Source of the DNA: Norana najaformis
Taxonomy: Eukaryota; Annelida; Clitellata; Crassiclitellata; Hormogastridae
DNA length: 64,000 nucleotides
Assembly: GCA_964023275.1 (NCBI GenBank)
Contig: OZ029914.1
Location: 34,251,424 to 34,315,423, forward strand
Direction: 5' to 3'
Shown here: positions 45,832 through 60,200 of the stretch, in pieces
Numbering within the stretch: the first letter of the stretch is position 1
How the letters are laid out: each line of letters starts with the position of its first letter
Notes under the pieces: model-generated
The model's input: the letters and a program-made list of their open reading frames with translations, nothing else
Databases searched by the model: none
Told to the model about the DNA's origin: nothing
Program-made: the position numbers and the translations under genes

Positions 45832-48431
45832 GCGACGCCTGCTACTTGAAGTTCCTGGATTCCATTGCTTGTTCTCAGCCCAATTATTCTATATTAAGTG
45901 ACCACTAAAGAGGAATTATGGTGATATATAGTCACATATCAGACGATATGCTCTAAACAAATAGAACGCTTGCAACCCTAATATTTAATCTTGTATCAGC
46001 AGATATTGCACAACGAGGAATTTGTTGCATTGAATAAACATCGCAACGGTCGAGGGAAGGCGATGATCACGTGCTTAACTACCCGGTAGTAACTACACAT
46101 TGTAGTGACTCTATTCATCGAAAAATGAGCGGAGTCGAGGCTATACGGTCGCTATTGAAAAACATGTACATTGTGTATTCTAATCCTGTCGTGCAGTAAG
46201 ATAATTTCTGAAGCGCCATCTGCTTACACAATGCAACATGGAGACTTCGTAATCAGTGATATAGGCCTCCACGTCTAGCCGGCTGGCCGAGGCCAAATCT
46301 TGCGGTTTAGCCCTTGGCCTCGTGACGTTTGGTCTCGGCCTTGCGATCACGGGCCTAGAGGCCGGCGTTTTGGAGTTGCAATTTTGTTCTGTTGTTTACC
46401 TGACATGTGCAAGAAAGAGAGGAAACCTGTATTCGCATTAGAAATACACATTTTAGGCCGTCGACCCAAGTATGACTTAGTATGCTAAATTATGCATAAC
46501 ATGTAGCAGGTGAATTCACCGAGTGAGGGTAGAAAGTAGGAATACTGCTTGACAACACTTATCAGGGTGGCCACATTATCAAATCATCAGCCCTGTATCA
46601 AATACTTTACAAAAGCAGTTCTCGCAAAACTACTTAGAGTCCTGAATAAAATACTAGATCGTCTGTATACAAGTGATGCTCATGTATTTGGAGACAGTCT
46701 CCACTGGCAGTCTCATACAGACACTTAGACATCAACCAACAAACTCCCATCCATGACCGTGCGTTAACAGTCATGTACCTGGTCTGGATTGCGCCGAAGA
46801 TAATGACACAGCGCCAACTGCAACGCTCGTAGCACACGGCTACCTTCACAGATCGGTCACTCGAAGTTAACGTTTAACAGTGATGCATCTGTAGGTCCCT
46901 CAGTTTCTCTGGTCTAATGCTGGCCAATAGACTGCAGATGCCAATAAATTCATCAAAGTTGCCACGAATTCTTATATAACACGGTCGTCAGTAGGGAACC
47001 TGGATCAAAACTTCGTCTATAGAAATAGACTCGTCATTACACGACCCTATAATAAGACAATTCTTGCTATGGCTCCCAAAGACAGTGGTATGTCTATAAC
47101 GAGTTTGTTATGTTTACCCGGTTATATTGAACGTGATGTCAATTGAGGGCCCAGTGTCACAGCCTTCTCTCTGAATCCCAAACATGGCACATCCCCAGGT
47201 CTCCAAATGCCAGCTTTAATTGCGCAGATTTTGCCTGTGGGACGCCGTGTTCATACCCTCGCTATTGGAAACATTTTGCAGTGCTGCTTAAATATGAACA
47301 AGCTGAAATTATCATTATTGCTTTCACTAATAAATTTTTATTCTTATTAAATTAATATTTGGCTACTGCTGCCATACTGTTTTATTATATAAAGAACAAT
47401 GTTCAAATATGAAAAATTCACAATGAAAAATATGGTTCGGCTTTTTATTTGCATGAAAACTAATGATCTATCATTAGACAATTAATTGCTTTAGAGTCTA
47501 CACCATAAATGCTTATTAATAACACTACTAAAAACCAGAAAAACTACCTTCATTTAGCACAAACAATTCACAAAGGAAATATACCTCTGAACTATGAACA
47601 CACATAACCCAGCACTTAGTTCATGATAAAATTGTTTTCAACTTGTAAACCACACAAATATTGCAGCTTATATGGTGTGTTGCACCTCATATTGTCACAG
47701 TGACTATTGCAGTTGCTTTACTCGCCTAAGTTGTACTTCTTCTGCATTGCTCTTACCTGTACTATGCATACTTTGCATGTTGCTCATAAATATATGACTG
47801 CAAGTATGGGTACTCGTCTTTAAGTAACTGAGTGGGGCTGTAAAGGGCCCCAGAATACCTGAGAAATGACTAATTTTACTGCATAGCAAATAGAACGTAA
47901 CAGAACGTGTATGGCAACATGATTAAAATAGTTCATAGTTAAGCCAAATCTGTTTGTTGTTTAGTCAGGAGAGCATTAAGTACAGTAATATCTTCAAAAC
48001 TCCAAAAAAGTCCAGAGCAGTTTTGTGTTAAGCACTCATAAAAATGCAAGAAGTTCTAGTATACAACAGTTGCCAATCTTCATGAAATGCAATGTATGAA
48101 AATAGTAAGTGTAAAATAACCAACATAAGAATTCCAAACTAGAATTATACTACTTGCAGTAGTAATTGTAAACTGTTGCACACTGTAACAAACTACCAAA
48201 CTAAACCAAAGTGATGGCAGATTACAATACACAAGACAGAAGATTAGGTTGACAGAAGCTGACTGCTGTGCAGTTACAATCAAAAGTCAAAGCTCAACAG
48301 TTGATTTAAGAAGTTAGTATGGGAAGCCGAACCATTTTTTAACATGCTCATTCAGTATCTGGTGGCTAAAATTGCTTTTCCAAATCAGTTGATTAGCTGG
48401 AAACTTAATAAAACTATCCAAAATAAAACTA

Positions 48432-48437
48432 TTTATT
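48432..48437 (-). terminator. Candidate polyadenylation signal of gene A
   Basis: AATAAA on the minus strand about 650 bp after the gene A stop, in the same context as in gene B. Confidence 0.35.
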
Positions 48438-49084
48438 ATAAGCGAGTACTCACATACATAAAGTCTGTGTCTCCTAAGAATACTTATGCCTTACAAATGA
48501 TTTATAAGAATTTAATTTCACACAATGGGCAAAATAACTGAGTTATCAGCATTAAAAAGAATCTGATGCAAACACCGAGGTCTGCTATGCCAGTTTCATA
48601 GCATATATTAAATTGATGATTTGACCAAATTAAAAAAGACGGTTTAACACCCAAACTAGTACTATTTGTCACCAATAAGCAAAGTAGAAGGAATTAAACG
48701 GATCAAGGCAAACTGATTACTTCCAGTCAATTCTGGATGCTAAGGTGTCTTGAAAGCACCATTTTAATATTAATATAAAAAAAATTTAAAAGAGCACAAA
48801 TTATTTGGCATCATCATCTGTGACTCAGAAATGAAAGGAATTACAGTTGTAAACAACAACTAGTCAACTATGCAGCTATGCATCAAGCAATCATTAATTT
48901 TAAAGTGAAATGCTTAACAAAACACATTACAATTCGGATTTCAGGTGTACTGTCAACAAAACATTTGAAGGTAACAAAACTGTATTTGGCAAAACAAAGT
49001 AACCACGAGGATAGCTGTATAATAAGACGCCTGAGATTAGCCCAATGCAGAATATCTGCTTAGCAGGAAGATGGCTTTGTGCAT

Positions 49085-51253
49085 CTAAGTGGTGGGACAG
49101 GAGTCGAGCTTGATCCTGCCCACAGCCCGTGCTTGGGAGAAGTCTTGAACCACTTTCCGAAGCTCAAGGCGACGCAAGCAACCAACAAACCTTTCACTGG
49201 TTTTGATGCCACGATGCATCTCTGAAAATGAACACAGCATCAAGTAGGTAAGTAATCACTGTAAAGATAACTTGGCAATTCATTATTCTGGTAACTACAC
49301 AATTTACTTCTTACTAGTTATAAGTTTTGTCTCAAGTTTCAACTAAGAGTCCCCTGCTCTTGGATTGAAAAGCAAAATACAGTTAAAATCATCACTATAC
49401 ATGTACTTATAATTAACCGCAGTTACAACTTCACAGATGCAGAATATCTTAATTAATTTGAGTACTGGGAAAAAATTAATCACATTTCAAACCAATATTT
49501 TTCCAATATGTTTTTCTTGGTTTGACTCGTTTCACAACCTGTGCGCACACATACACACACATACATTGCACATACATACACTGCAAACATATGTTGCCTA
49601 TATGCTGCACACACATACGTCGCACATACATTGCACACACATACACATTGCAAATACATACATTGCACATACATACATAGCACATACATTGCATGCATAC
49701 ATTGCATGCATACATTGCAAATATGTTGCACATACATACATTGCAAATACATACACTGCACAATGCACAGGCGCACATTGCACAGCTTCCACAATTAAAT
49801 CTACAATTGTGTTGAATGAAGCCTCGTCTGGTTATTCAAAGGCAGCAAAAAATCTTTGCTGTTTAATTTTCAGTCACTCAAAAAGAATTTTCAAGTGTTT
49901 TGCTATAAGTTTGATCAATTCATTAGTCAACAGTGGAAAAATCAATAGGCCTAACAACTAGATGGCTCATCATGTCATCATAATAGTTAATAAATAAGTA
50001 AAAACAGATTGATACTAATGGTCTGTATTCTTACCTGGCACTCCACCCACATAAAGTGGGTCTTCGGTGTTCGTGTTGGAAACACCAGCCTCACCAGATC
50101 CAGGTGAAGTAAAGACCTTGTCCACCTCCAATGTTACCACATTTTTGGCCTTTTGGGCTAAGAACACCAATCACAAAAATTGACTTTAACTAATAAATGA
50201 TCATAAATCGCAACAAATTACAATGAATAATATAACCACCTTATACGAAATTAATCCTCTATAAGTTTTTCAGCAAGGAGAATCTTTTATCTAACTATGT
50301 TACTAAAAGGACTACTATTCTGTTACAGATTAATTAACTTAAAAATCTATTTAAACGACTTTTGCCAAATTCTTTCCCCAGCAATAACAGCGAAACAATA
50401 ATAAAATCATGAACTTACCGTGTATTGTGTGCCATTGGCCATCACACAGTTGGTTCTTGGCTGGTGGTATGTATGTTGTCGAGACATCACCTCTTCCATT
50501 GTCCATGCTGAAGATAACCTAACATGCAAACAAATATCATAAAATCAATAATAACCTACTATGCAAACCTAATATAACCTAACATCAAACAAATATAAAA
50601 TCAGCCACATAATAGTAATTGTAATTAGTAACTTTTACTGCGCCGGTGTCTAAGGCACAAGGCATCAACTGATGGCGCACCAAAGCCAAAATCACAGTCA
50701 TGTCAATGCCCAGAAGTTCAGTCCACAATGACACAGTGGCAGCAGTCTATGTTGGATAAGCAATCTGAAATAGGCCATTACTAAGTTGAGAATGAAATGC
50801 CAAGTGACCCAACACAAGGGAGCCAATGTTTAACTGACAAATATTCAAAGTCTGAAGTCTGTCTAATTCTAGCAACATTTTAACAAGGACGGTCTTTAAA
50901 ATATGTATAAACTTATCCAAGATGTTTACTTAGGACTTAGCAGTACATGGTAAATGGTGGAGTTACTTGGATATTAGTGTAATATGGTACAAGGTGGAGT
51001 TACTTAGGAATTAGTAGGGCATGGTAAAGGGTGGAGTTACTTAGGAATTATTAGAGCATGGTAAAGGCGGAGTTACTTAGGAATTACAATGACAGGGTTC
51101 TACGCACCTCTCCATTAACCATCTGGAGGACAAGGTAGTCTCCGCCTCCTGGTCCTCTTCCTTGGTTATGTACTGACAGCAGGACACCAGACAGCGTTCG
51201 TGGCTTGATCTCAAGTGTTATATCAAGGTCAAGTCCAACCGTGAAATTATCAG
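49085..51253 (-). CDS. Gene A: LG5 domain, C-terminus and stop (four exons)
   Basis: 51253-51108, 50518-50419, 50157-50035 and 49221-49085; TAG stop at 49087-49085 after CPTT. Coding sequence is almost the same as gene B. The intron 50158-50418 reads the same as the B intron 17956-18216 base for base, unlike all other introns between A and B. Confidence 0.9.
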
Positions 51254-54200
51254 CTTTCAAAGACAAATAAAATACAACTCATGAAAATAAATAAAATACA
51301 ACTCATGAAAATAAAGACAAGAATTATTTTGTGTTAGTGTTATAAGGCAAAATGGAAAAACAGCTTAATTTACGAAAAACAGGCTAACAGAAGACAAAGT
51401 AACAGGAAGAGGCACATAATTGTATGAGATATGTATCAGTGAACAAAACGTCAATTTGTTTTTGGGTAAAGTTCTGCCTGCTAAACCAGTTTCTATTTTG
51501 AAGTCAGCCATTTCAGAGGTACATGATTGCAATAAACCAAAATCCTTTCCTGTGGTAATTATGCAAGTTACCATTAGCCTCACATGACAGCCTTTGATAT
51601 GTCATTAAGAAGTTACATGATATTAACACCTTTTGATGCATACTCACATATGACAAGATGGCCAGCATCTGTGTAGAAGAATGTTCCAATCTCCGCAGCT
51701 GATAAACAATCATCCACTGCTATTTCTCGATTAGGATTGCCTATATCTCTGTCATCTTGACGGAAATTTTTAAGACAACCCACAAAACCAGATGAGACAT
51801 TCTACAACATAGAAAAACATTTACAACCTATTTTGCCTCAAAGAATCCTTAAAATCACAATTTCAACAATTTATGAATTTATTCTCCGAAGACTGAAGCT
51901 CATTGTTGCTAAATTTATATGCTGTACTAATTTACTGCTTCATATTCGTTCACGAGCAAAGAAATTTAGTATTTAGCTCTCATGTAGAATGCTTGGGTTC
52001 ATCATGACTTCTAGAATCGCTCAGGAAGAGGTGCAAACCCATGAGCTTTTTATGCTAACCAACTAAAATGGCTTACACCAACACAAGTAAAACCAGACTT
52101 AATAAGAAGGCACAAAAGCAGTAGGATGGCATAAATGAGCAAGAAGGTATAAATGAGGTAAATGATATTTAAATGATGCAAAAGTGATATAGAAGTTTTA
52201 GCTTAGTGATAGGTCACAATCACATTACATAGTGAAACTGTTCAAGCATCCAAGTACATCCTGCCCTCACACAAGATCCATGTCAAGCACCATGTTATGG
52301 TGAGGGTCACATCAAACTGAAGTGGCAATTTGACAAAAATTTCAGTACATATCTACATAGCTGTGTATTTGTAGGTTGTATTGGGCCAACAGAAGCATTA
52401 GAACATGGTATCGCCATGAAAAACCAGCCCACAAGCTATAAGCACTCATCATGGTCATCATTTGACTTTTAAAGGTGGCCATAAAATTACATTTAATTCG
52501 AAACTGTATTTTTACAATGGCAGCTGCAATATCTATAGAAATGTGATAATTCAACAGTGTTCTGAAAAGCAATAAGGTTTTAATAAATTCGATTAAATGC
52601 TTGGCGAGTTCTGAACCAGTGAGACTTCTAGCAAAATGATGGCAATGCTTTACAACAACTATTTCGGTATATCACGCGTTTCACCATCACCTCGGCAAAC
52701 AACGAAAAAAGAAAGAGCAGCACTTACGTCAGCATGGACCTTATCATTTTGGCACTATACACGTTTTTCTTCCAAAGATTAGATGTGCGCATAGGTAAAT
52801 TTAGGTTCCATGGCTGTGACCGCGTTAAGCCCGAATTCGCAATACATATATTTGTGTTACAGCGAGGGTGCATAACATCATCTAAGAACTACATCAAACT
52901 GTATCATTACCAAGAGGCTGTTAGTGTTTGACTGGTAAAATATACAACTGGCATTAAGTGATACCTCAAGGTTACTGGCACCCTTGCTGTTGAAGTCGAG
53001 AGGCAGACCACCCACATAGTACGGGGCAGTGACCTCGATACTCTTTGGAGATCCAGGGGCCGTCATAGGAACTGTTTCTGCACCCTCATCAATCGTCAGT
53101 GTACCCTCCTTAAGAATGCGCCTGAAAACCAGCTGCAATTCAAAGCAACAACATTTCAAACTCGTTTCAAATGAACACGTGAATACTTTGTGGCATATAA
53201 TAAAATTTTGGTAATACTACAAAAGTTGTAAAGACAACAAAAAGTGATGAAAGCTCAATAGATCTCAAACAGCAGCCTTTAGAAACATCTAACCACAATA
53301 TAGAATAAAGACTAGTCACAGAAATTCTGCAAAAATCTTAGACACATTTTCCATGAGTTTTTTGATAAAACAAAGCAAAACATTTGGTTTAACAGCTACC
53401 TTTCATACTGACCTGTTTTGGCTCCCCTAGAAATCAGTAATCTTCACCTCTGTTGATCAGATTCACCACAGCCATTTATTTACATAAACTTGTACACATA
53501 CTAATAATCTCATTATGAAAAGCTTCCACGGTACTGGTTAAACGTTGGTTTCACTCACAGTGTGCCACTGGCCATCATTGTAAGCACTGGTTGACGTTGC
53601 ACGTGCCACCCCTCCACCACAGTTGAAGGCAGCAGAAACAAGACCTTTGTTGACGTAAATACCAACAAAGTCAACATGGTCTTTGTTTGCAACGTAGAAT
53701 ATGACACCCTTGTTCGATGTTGTCTTGAATTGAACACTATATTCGGCTCTGTTAAATTGAAAAGCATTACATCATACGAAACTGATACTTCAAATGTCTC
53801 TGCATATATGTATATCAAAATATCTCATTCTTAAAAATCTTTACCAGTAACATATGATTATCTCATGTACAATAAAAACAGGTATTCTAACTGCATGATC
53901 ACAAACAACACCTTCACGGCAGATTGCCCTAAGCTTTATAATGTTGGAAAGTCAACCACCTATGGAAACAACGTTAAAATGCCATCCACTTACCTGTTGG
54001 TATTGGCGCTGGGAAAGGTGTCATATTCTTGTCTGCTGTCTGGTCGTGAACCAAAACGGTCACCTGTCTCTATTTCACCATCATCTGCCACCATGGGTTC
54101 AACAGGCAGGAAGCACTTGTCAGGTGGCAAGCCTACAACAAGTAGTAAACAGGTGTACTTCAAGAACTCTCCCCCTCCTTCTGGCTGGAATTATCTCTCC

Positions 54201-57200
54201 TGTGGAGGGGTGAGCCTAAAGATTGTGTTCCTGCAACGGGAATTGAACCGGGGCCGCCAACGTGAAAGGCTGGAATCCTAACCACTAGACCATGTGGGAA
54301 TGTTCATGAATACCTAGTCCAAAGACTGAGATACTCATAACAGATTGCCCGCTTGCATACAAGCTCAAAAGACCACTGATTGATTCTCAAACATCCCTAG
54401 ACACAACCTTCAAAGAAGCCATAATACTAAACCTTACCAGCAAATGGCAGATAAACAAAGTACTTAAGTTGCACTTCTTTAATTCTGTAAGGTAGCCATG
54501 CCTCAATGCCTTTTGAGAATTTCTTAAGATGTTCTTCTTATGTAAATATCGAGATATTTAACTTAGCATTTTCCTGTTAGATTTCTTCTGTAGTATGCCT
54601 TATCTTTCCTCAGAATTGAAGAAAGTGTAAGGATGTATACAAATATTCACATAGCACCTTTTGACAACCTTTCAAATGCATCTAAATGAAAAATACTAAG
54701 CCAAAGCAACAGAAAAAATAAAATGTGCACAGCAAATTGTTGAATTTTAATATTTAAATCCTAACAACTCACAGGTACTACACAGTCTGTATTCTTATGG
54801 CCAGAGTACTAATTGGATACAGAAAGTGAGAATATATTTAAATCTAATAAGAAAAGTGGAATGCCCACCTGTTGGCACCGCTGGTTCTCGGGTTGGGAAG
54901 GTTGGAATTGTAAATGTGAATGGTGTTGTACTTGGTGTTGGATCTGGAACGTGACAGCTACTCAGGATTACTCCAAACATGTTGTCTGGAGGAACATCGG
55001 CAAAGTTGACGAACCTGGAAGTGCACAAATTCTCTCAATTTGCAATTACGCTTTCAGACCTTGAAAATCATGTGCAAATACCTTTCTGATCAAGATGAGA
55101 AGCAGTAGTACATTGCAACAGTCTATGATTTCATACTGTGAATACTCTTGTGAATATTAATTAATCTGTAAATAATTTATATATGTATCAAATGTTTGTC
55201 TTACTCATTTCTGATGGTTACATCTCCAATGCATCCCACAAATGGCGTTGAGCTGGCCACGTTCTGCAGCACAATAGTATGTGCAGAAGGAATGCCACCA
55301 AAGTAGAGCGGTGAATTTGTTACAGTTTTGCGTTTGCCTTCAACCTTTGTGGTCGCAATGTCTGAATCATCTATGTGCAGCGACATGCTAGAACAAAAAC
55401 CAAAAGCATGGTCTGCATATCATGATATGTTGAAACAGTTTTCTGTATGATAGCGATTATAGTCCGTACATAGACCAGTGCTAGAATTTTATGTACTGTG
55501 CTGAAGTTTCTGAGAGCTCTTAAACAAGACTCTACATCTTTGACATGTGGTGCCTCAGAATGCTCCTTCGTTTACAGCGTTACAACTATGAACTGTTCTA
55601 CACCCCAGCAGTAGTGTGATACTAGCTGACCCCCTTTGACACTTCTATGGCCAGTATAAAGCAACCACTGCATGAATTTCACATCACTGATTGTTAGCTG
55701 TTAAAGCAGAATGACTGGTAACACAAATTTCATAAAATGACAACAATAAAAATGGCAGATTACACACTCTAACTTCCCTGCACTACACACTCTAACTTCC
55801 CTGCATTACACACTCTAACTTCTCTGCACTACACACTCTAACTTCCCTGCATTACACACTCTAACTTCCCTGCACTTGAGCCGCAGAACTGCTTCTAAAC
55901 ACTAAAAGACAAAGTTTAAACAAAAAACAGAAGGAAGTAGTTTCTATTAGTCTTGTCTTTCTAAGAGTTTTCCACTCACTCTTTTCCATCTTTTCTCACA
56001 GTCAGATAATGCCAGTGACCATCATTGTAAGTGGCTGCCCCGGATTCCAGTGGAGTCGCACGGCCATCAGCAACATTCATTACGACCACTTTTCCATTGC
56101 TTAGAGACAGCGAGAAGGCATTGCTCTGCATAAGTAAAAAATCAAGGCCGCTAAACATGCATCATAACAGTAAATCTCCATCAAAGAAATGATTCATCAC
56201 AACTTCTGATCTATGTATGTTTGAAGTTTTAGGCTATCTCACAATAAGTCAAAATTATGACACATTATTCTCAAAAAGGATTGAATGATTTTACGTGCCT
56301 TCTTGCTTAATTTCCTCATCCTTGGACTCTTTCCTCCTCTTGCATTTTATATTTGGAACATTTAATCTCAAAACAGAACTCTGAAGTCCAAATTGTCTTA
56401 CCTGGAGTCCCTACATTTACCACCTTTTAATTATCAATGACACCTTAACTGTTTTTTTTGCTTTAGAATCTCACTGGCTGTCCTGGCTAAACCTCTAGGC
56501 CGTTTGACCACTGCACTGAAACCGACCCAGGAATTCGGCAACTGCAAACTGATTCGACCAAGATGTATTGTTGAATAAACTGGTCTCAGCTTTTCTTGCA
56601 TTAAATTACATTTTCTAATTACATTTTTGTCTCAAGCAGTGGCTGACCGGATTATTTATTATTATTCAAAATTATTTAACACCTCTATTTTACAATTTGT
56701 GATCTGTTTATGCCCAACTTTGGCTTAAAGGTTGTTGTACAAAGCAGGAAAATACTTTGCCAAAGACTTCAGATACTCATCTGCAGTCTATAGCTCATGG
56801 TTCTTTGATGGGATTTCATTTTTCTACTTTACAATTATTTATCAGAAATGCACACTGATTCATCACTAGGTTTTTATCATAGATTGCATTAGAAGTTCAA
56901 CGGCTGTCATGCAATGTATGCTTATATATGTATTATATATATGCTTATATATGTATTATATATATATGTATGTTTATGTATTATACATAGGTATGCTTAT
57001 AGTGTGGCTTTCTGGTCCGTACCTGTGTTACCATGTCATCTGCTGCATAGAACAAAAGTCCGTCTTTTTCAAGACTCTTAAACTTCATCGACATCTCAAA
57101 CACTAGATCGACGTTGACTGAAGCCAGACTGATGTAGGAATCTCTAACGTCGTGAGTAAATGAGACGATACGAACTGTCTGCATTCATAAATACCAGCAA

Positions 57201-60200
57201 AGATATGTTTTCGATATGCACAAAATCACAATCAAATTGTAGATGATTCACAATACTATCTGTGACCACATTACACTCTTGATCGTTAGTTTCATGTTTA
57301 GCCAAGTTCAAAGCATAGATTTGCTTCAAATAACCAACGGTTAGAGAAAGTACTTTAAAGGTGTTTTACATTAGAAATCTCTCTTTTACTGCCAAATATT
57401 TGGAAAAATTTAAACTGTTGCAAAGTGAATTATGCTACACAGTGCAAGAATAAAGGCATCTCTCATTATCTAATGTAAGAAAACGTCTGACTTAATGAAA
57501 CAGCCATCAAGCAAACCTCTGGGCATCCTGGCAAAATATCTTTGGCCTCAATGTGTTCATTGATATTCCTATTTGTGCTTCCAAGCTGAATGTCTTTGAT
57601 GCAACCTTCAAAGCCTTTCTGAGTGACAGACCTAAAAGAAATTTAAACAGAATTACTAAACAGTTATTACATCTGAAATACAGTCACTAATCTACAACTT
57701 GCCTCCTGAAATACCAATTCATAACCACTATTATTTCTTCAAGAGCTGAGGGAATGGTGAAAGTGAACACGGAATCATTAACAGCATTACAATTCACATC
57801 GCTTATCACAAAAATCAATAAATATTTTAAACAGCAGAGTTTACAGCAATTGTGGCACAAAAACTTAAACTTTAGCAAGTAAGTAAAGAAAACATTGAAT
57901 ACTGACGCATTGGAGTAACTGTGTTCTCCTTTGAAACCTCCAAAGTAGATGTATGCATCAATATCAAGGTCTTTGAGGTTACCAGGCGATCGTGCGCTGT
58001 TTACTACACAATTTTAAAAACAACAAAATTTACAGTGTAAAAACTTAATCATAATAAAATCAACAAAATCTGAAATAACTTATTATTTTAACATTCATCC
58101 AAACTGCTTCAACCTCTCAATGAAAACAACTAATGCTAGCTGCTTACCAGTGCTTGAGTCTATTTTTAGAATTCCATCCTGGTTCATGCGATTTGCTGTG
58201 ACAATGTGCCATTTGCCATCGTTATAGCGTTGTGTCGAAGCAATGGTTGCCCGACCAGAGCCCAGTTCATATTGGTAGATGACCTTTCCATCCTTGAGCT
58301 CAAGTGAAAGGAAGTCTCTTCCAGGCATTCCCATAAGGAACATAAGTCCTTCACTAGCAAATGTTCGGAATGAAAACTTGACAAGACTGGCTTTGGCAGG
58401 GTTGAACCGATCCTTGGCCAGGATGACGTATCCATTACCACCAAACATGTACCCATTGACTTGAGGTTCTTGCAAGACATCACTGTAAATTATCAGGACC
58501 AGTAGTTTTTTTATATCAAGAGCATCTCAAACAAAATCAACCAAAAATAGTTTGCTGCATGCTGAATTGTTTTTTTTGTTACATTTAACGAAAAAGTTCA
58601 ACCTTAGTAGTATTATGAAAGAAAATTTCCATTACAGGATGAAATGCATGCCACGACTCAATCGGCTTCCCAGAGACAACATAGAATTGAGCCCAACTTT
58701 ACATTATTTTGATAAATGTTCCAAATGTTGGTACTTAATATATTCAACTATCGCTTCCAGAAAATTAACCCTTGTGCAATTATTTTATTCATATCTTCTT
58801 TCGCATCCTTACCACTGCTATAGGTGAAAACACATGGTAAATGGTTGCCAAGGTTTCTAGTATTTGGTTAAGAGTTGTTAAAAAGACAAACCGAGAAATG
58901 CATCCTTTAACGTTTTCAGCCGTTACAAAGTTCCACAGTCCCACCGCAACACCATCAAACTTGACATCCTCAAGGCATCCCGTGTAATGAATATGTGTCA
59001 AGAGATCTCGGAGATCATTCTAAATTGAACAGGAGATACAATTAAATAAAACATGTCTTTTCCGTTTTTTACGAATCAATAGGATAAAACTCGTCCAAAA
59101 TATCTATGACTATCTTAAAGAAATCAACCAACAACTGACAGAAAATAATCAAAACATCCAAATAAAGTAAACTCAGTCTTGGATAAGTCAGCCAAAATGT
59201 CATAATAGCCCAACCCCTACTGGATCAGTGTAGCTGTTCAGCAATGGTTGCACAAGCTCATGCGCTACTTTTAAGTCATGATCTCCTCCCCATCATTTTC
59301 AACGTATTCACGCTACAGAGCTGGTGAAGCACCAAATTCAGTCATATCCAAAAGTTCCGAAACATCAGCTAATTGATAAACTCTCAACCACTCGATTTTA
59401 ATAGCTGGGAGCAAATATAACTCATAAATATAAGCCACAAGGCGATCTAAAAAACACAACTCACTTTTCTTGTTATAGGTTTGTATTAACAAACTAATGT
59501 AAGGTTTCCCCCTGGCTGTCAGACGAAATATGCAAACAGCTGAAAAGACAAGCCTAGATTGAAACTGGAGGAATTTAAATCTGAACTTTAATGGTCAGAG
59601 GATTTCCTTTTACCTGACTCTTTTGCACCATTAACCCAAATAAGTGTCTATCGAAATTAATGTATCAACTTCCCAGGGAAAAATAATCAACACTCCAAGT
59701 CTCAAAGTTGCTTATAAGCTCCTTGATTTGCGTGGGCTGACATTCTTGAACTCCACCTCTTGGGAGTCAAAACTTCCAACCTGATTTTGAAACTAAGAAT
59801 TGGGTAATATGGAATTCTAGCCAGTAGGAGACAAAGTATATACCTCAAAATGTTTGGGAATTCCACCGATGAAAACATGGGTCTTGCTATCAAAGTCGAG
59901 AACCGATGTCACCCCTTCGGATTCTCCCTTTGCTACCTCATCTGGCTCATCCTGGGTTCGGATTGTCAATATTCCATTTCGTCCAGTCCTAGGTTCAGAT
60001 ATTAATGTTCAACATATAGGTTCAGATATTAATGTTCCACATATAGGTTCAGATATTAATGTTCAACATATAGGTTCAGATATTAATGTTCAAAATACAG
60101 GTTCACATATTAATATTCAACATATAGGTTCTGATATTAATGTTCAACATTCAGGTTCAGATATTAATGTTCAACATTCAGGTTCAGATAATAATGTTCA

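Larger units (their letters stand above)
45259..49084. other. A-B intergenic spacer
   Basis: Contains the 3' flank of gene A and 5' flank of gene B. Shares with the B-C spacer a GGCCGAGGCC/GGTCTCGGCC-rich block (46275-46375; 13515-13610) of unknown role. Holds the palindrome at 45761-45831. Confidence 0.7.

Noticed and set aside
46275..46375. GGCCGAGGCC-type short palindromic block shared by both spacers, considered as a promoter or CpG element
   Set aside because: More than 1 kb from the gene B start and without a recognisable site; left as conserved spacer sequence.
49437..49961. 174-codon plus-strand open frame
   Set aside because: Driven by the same tandem repeat; not conserved in frame in gene B.
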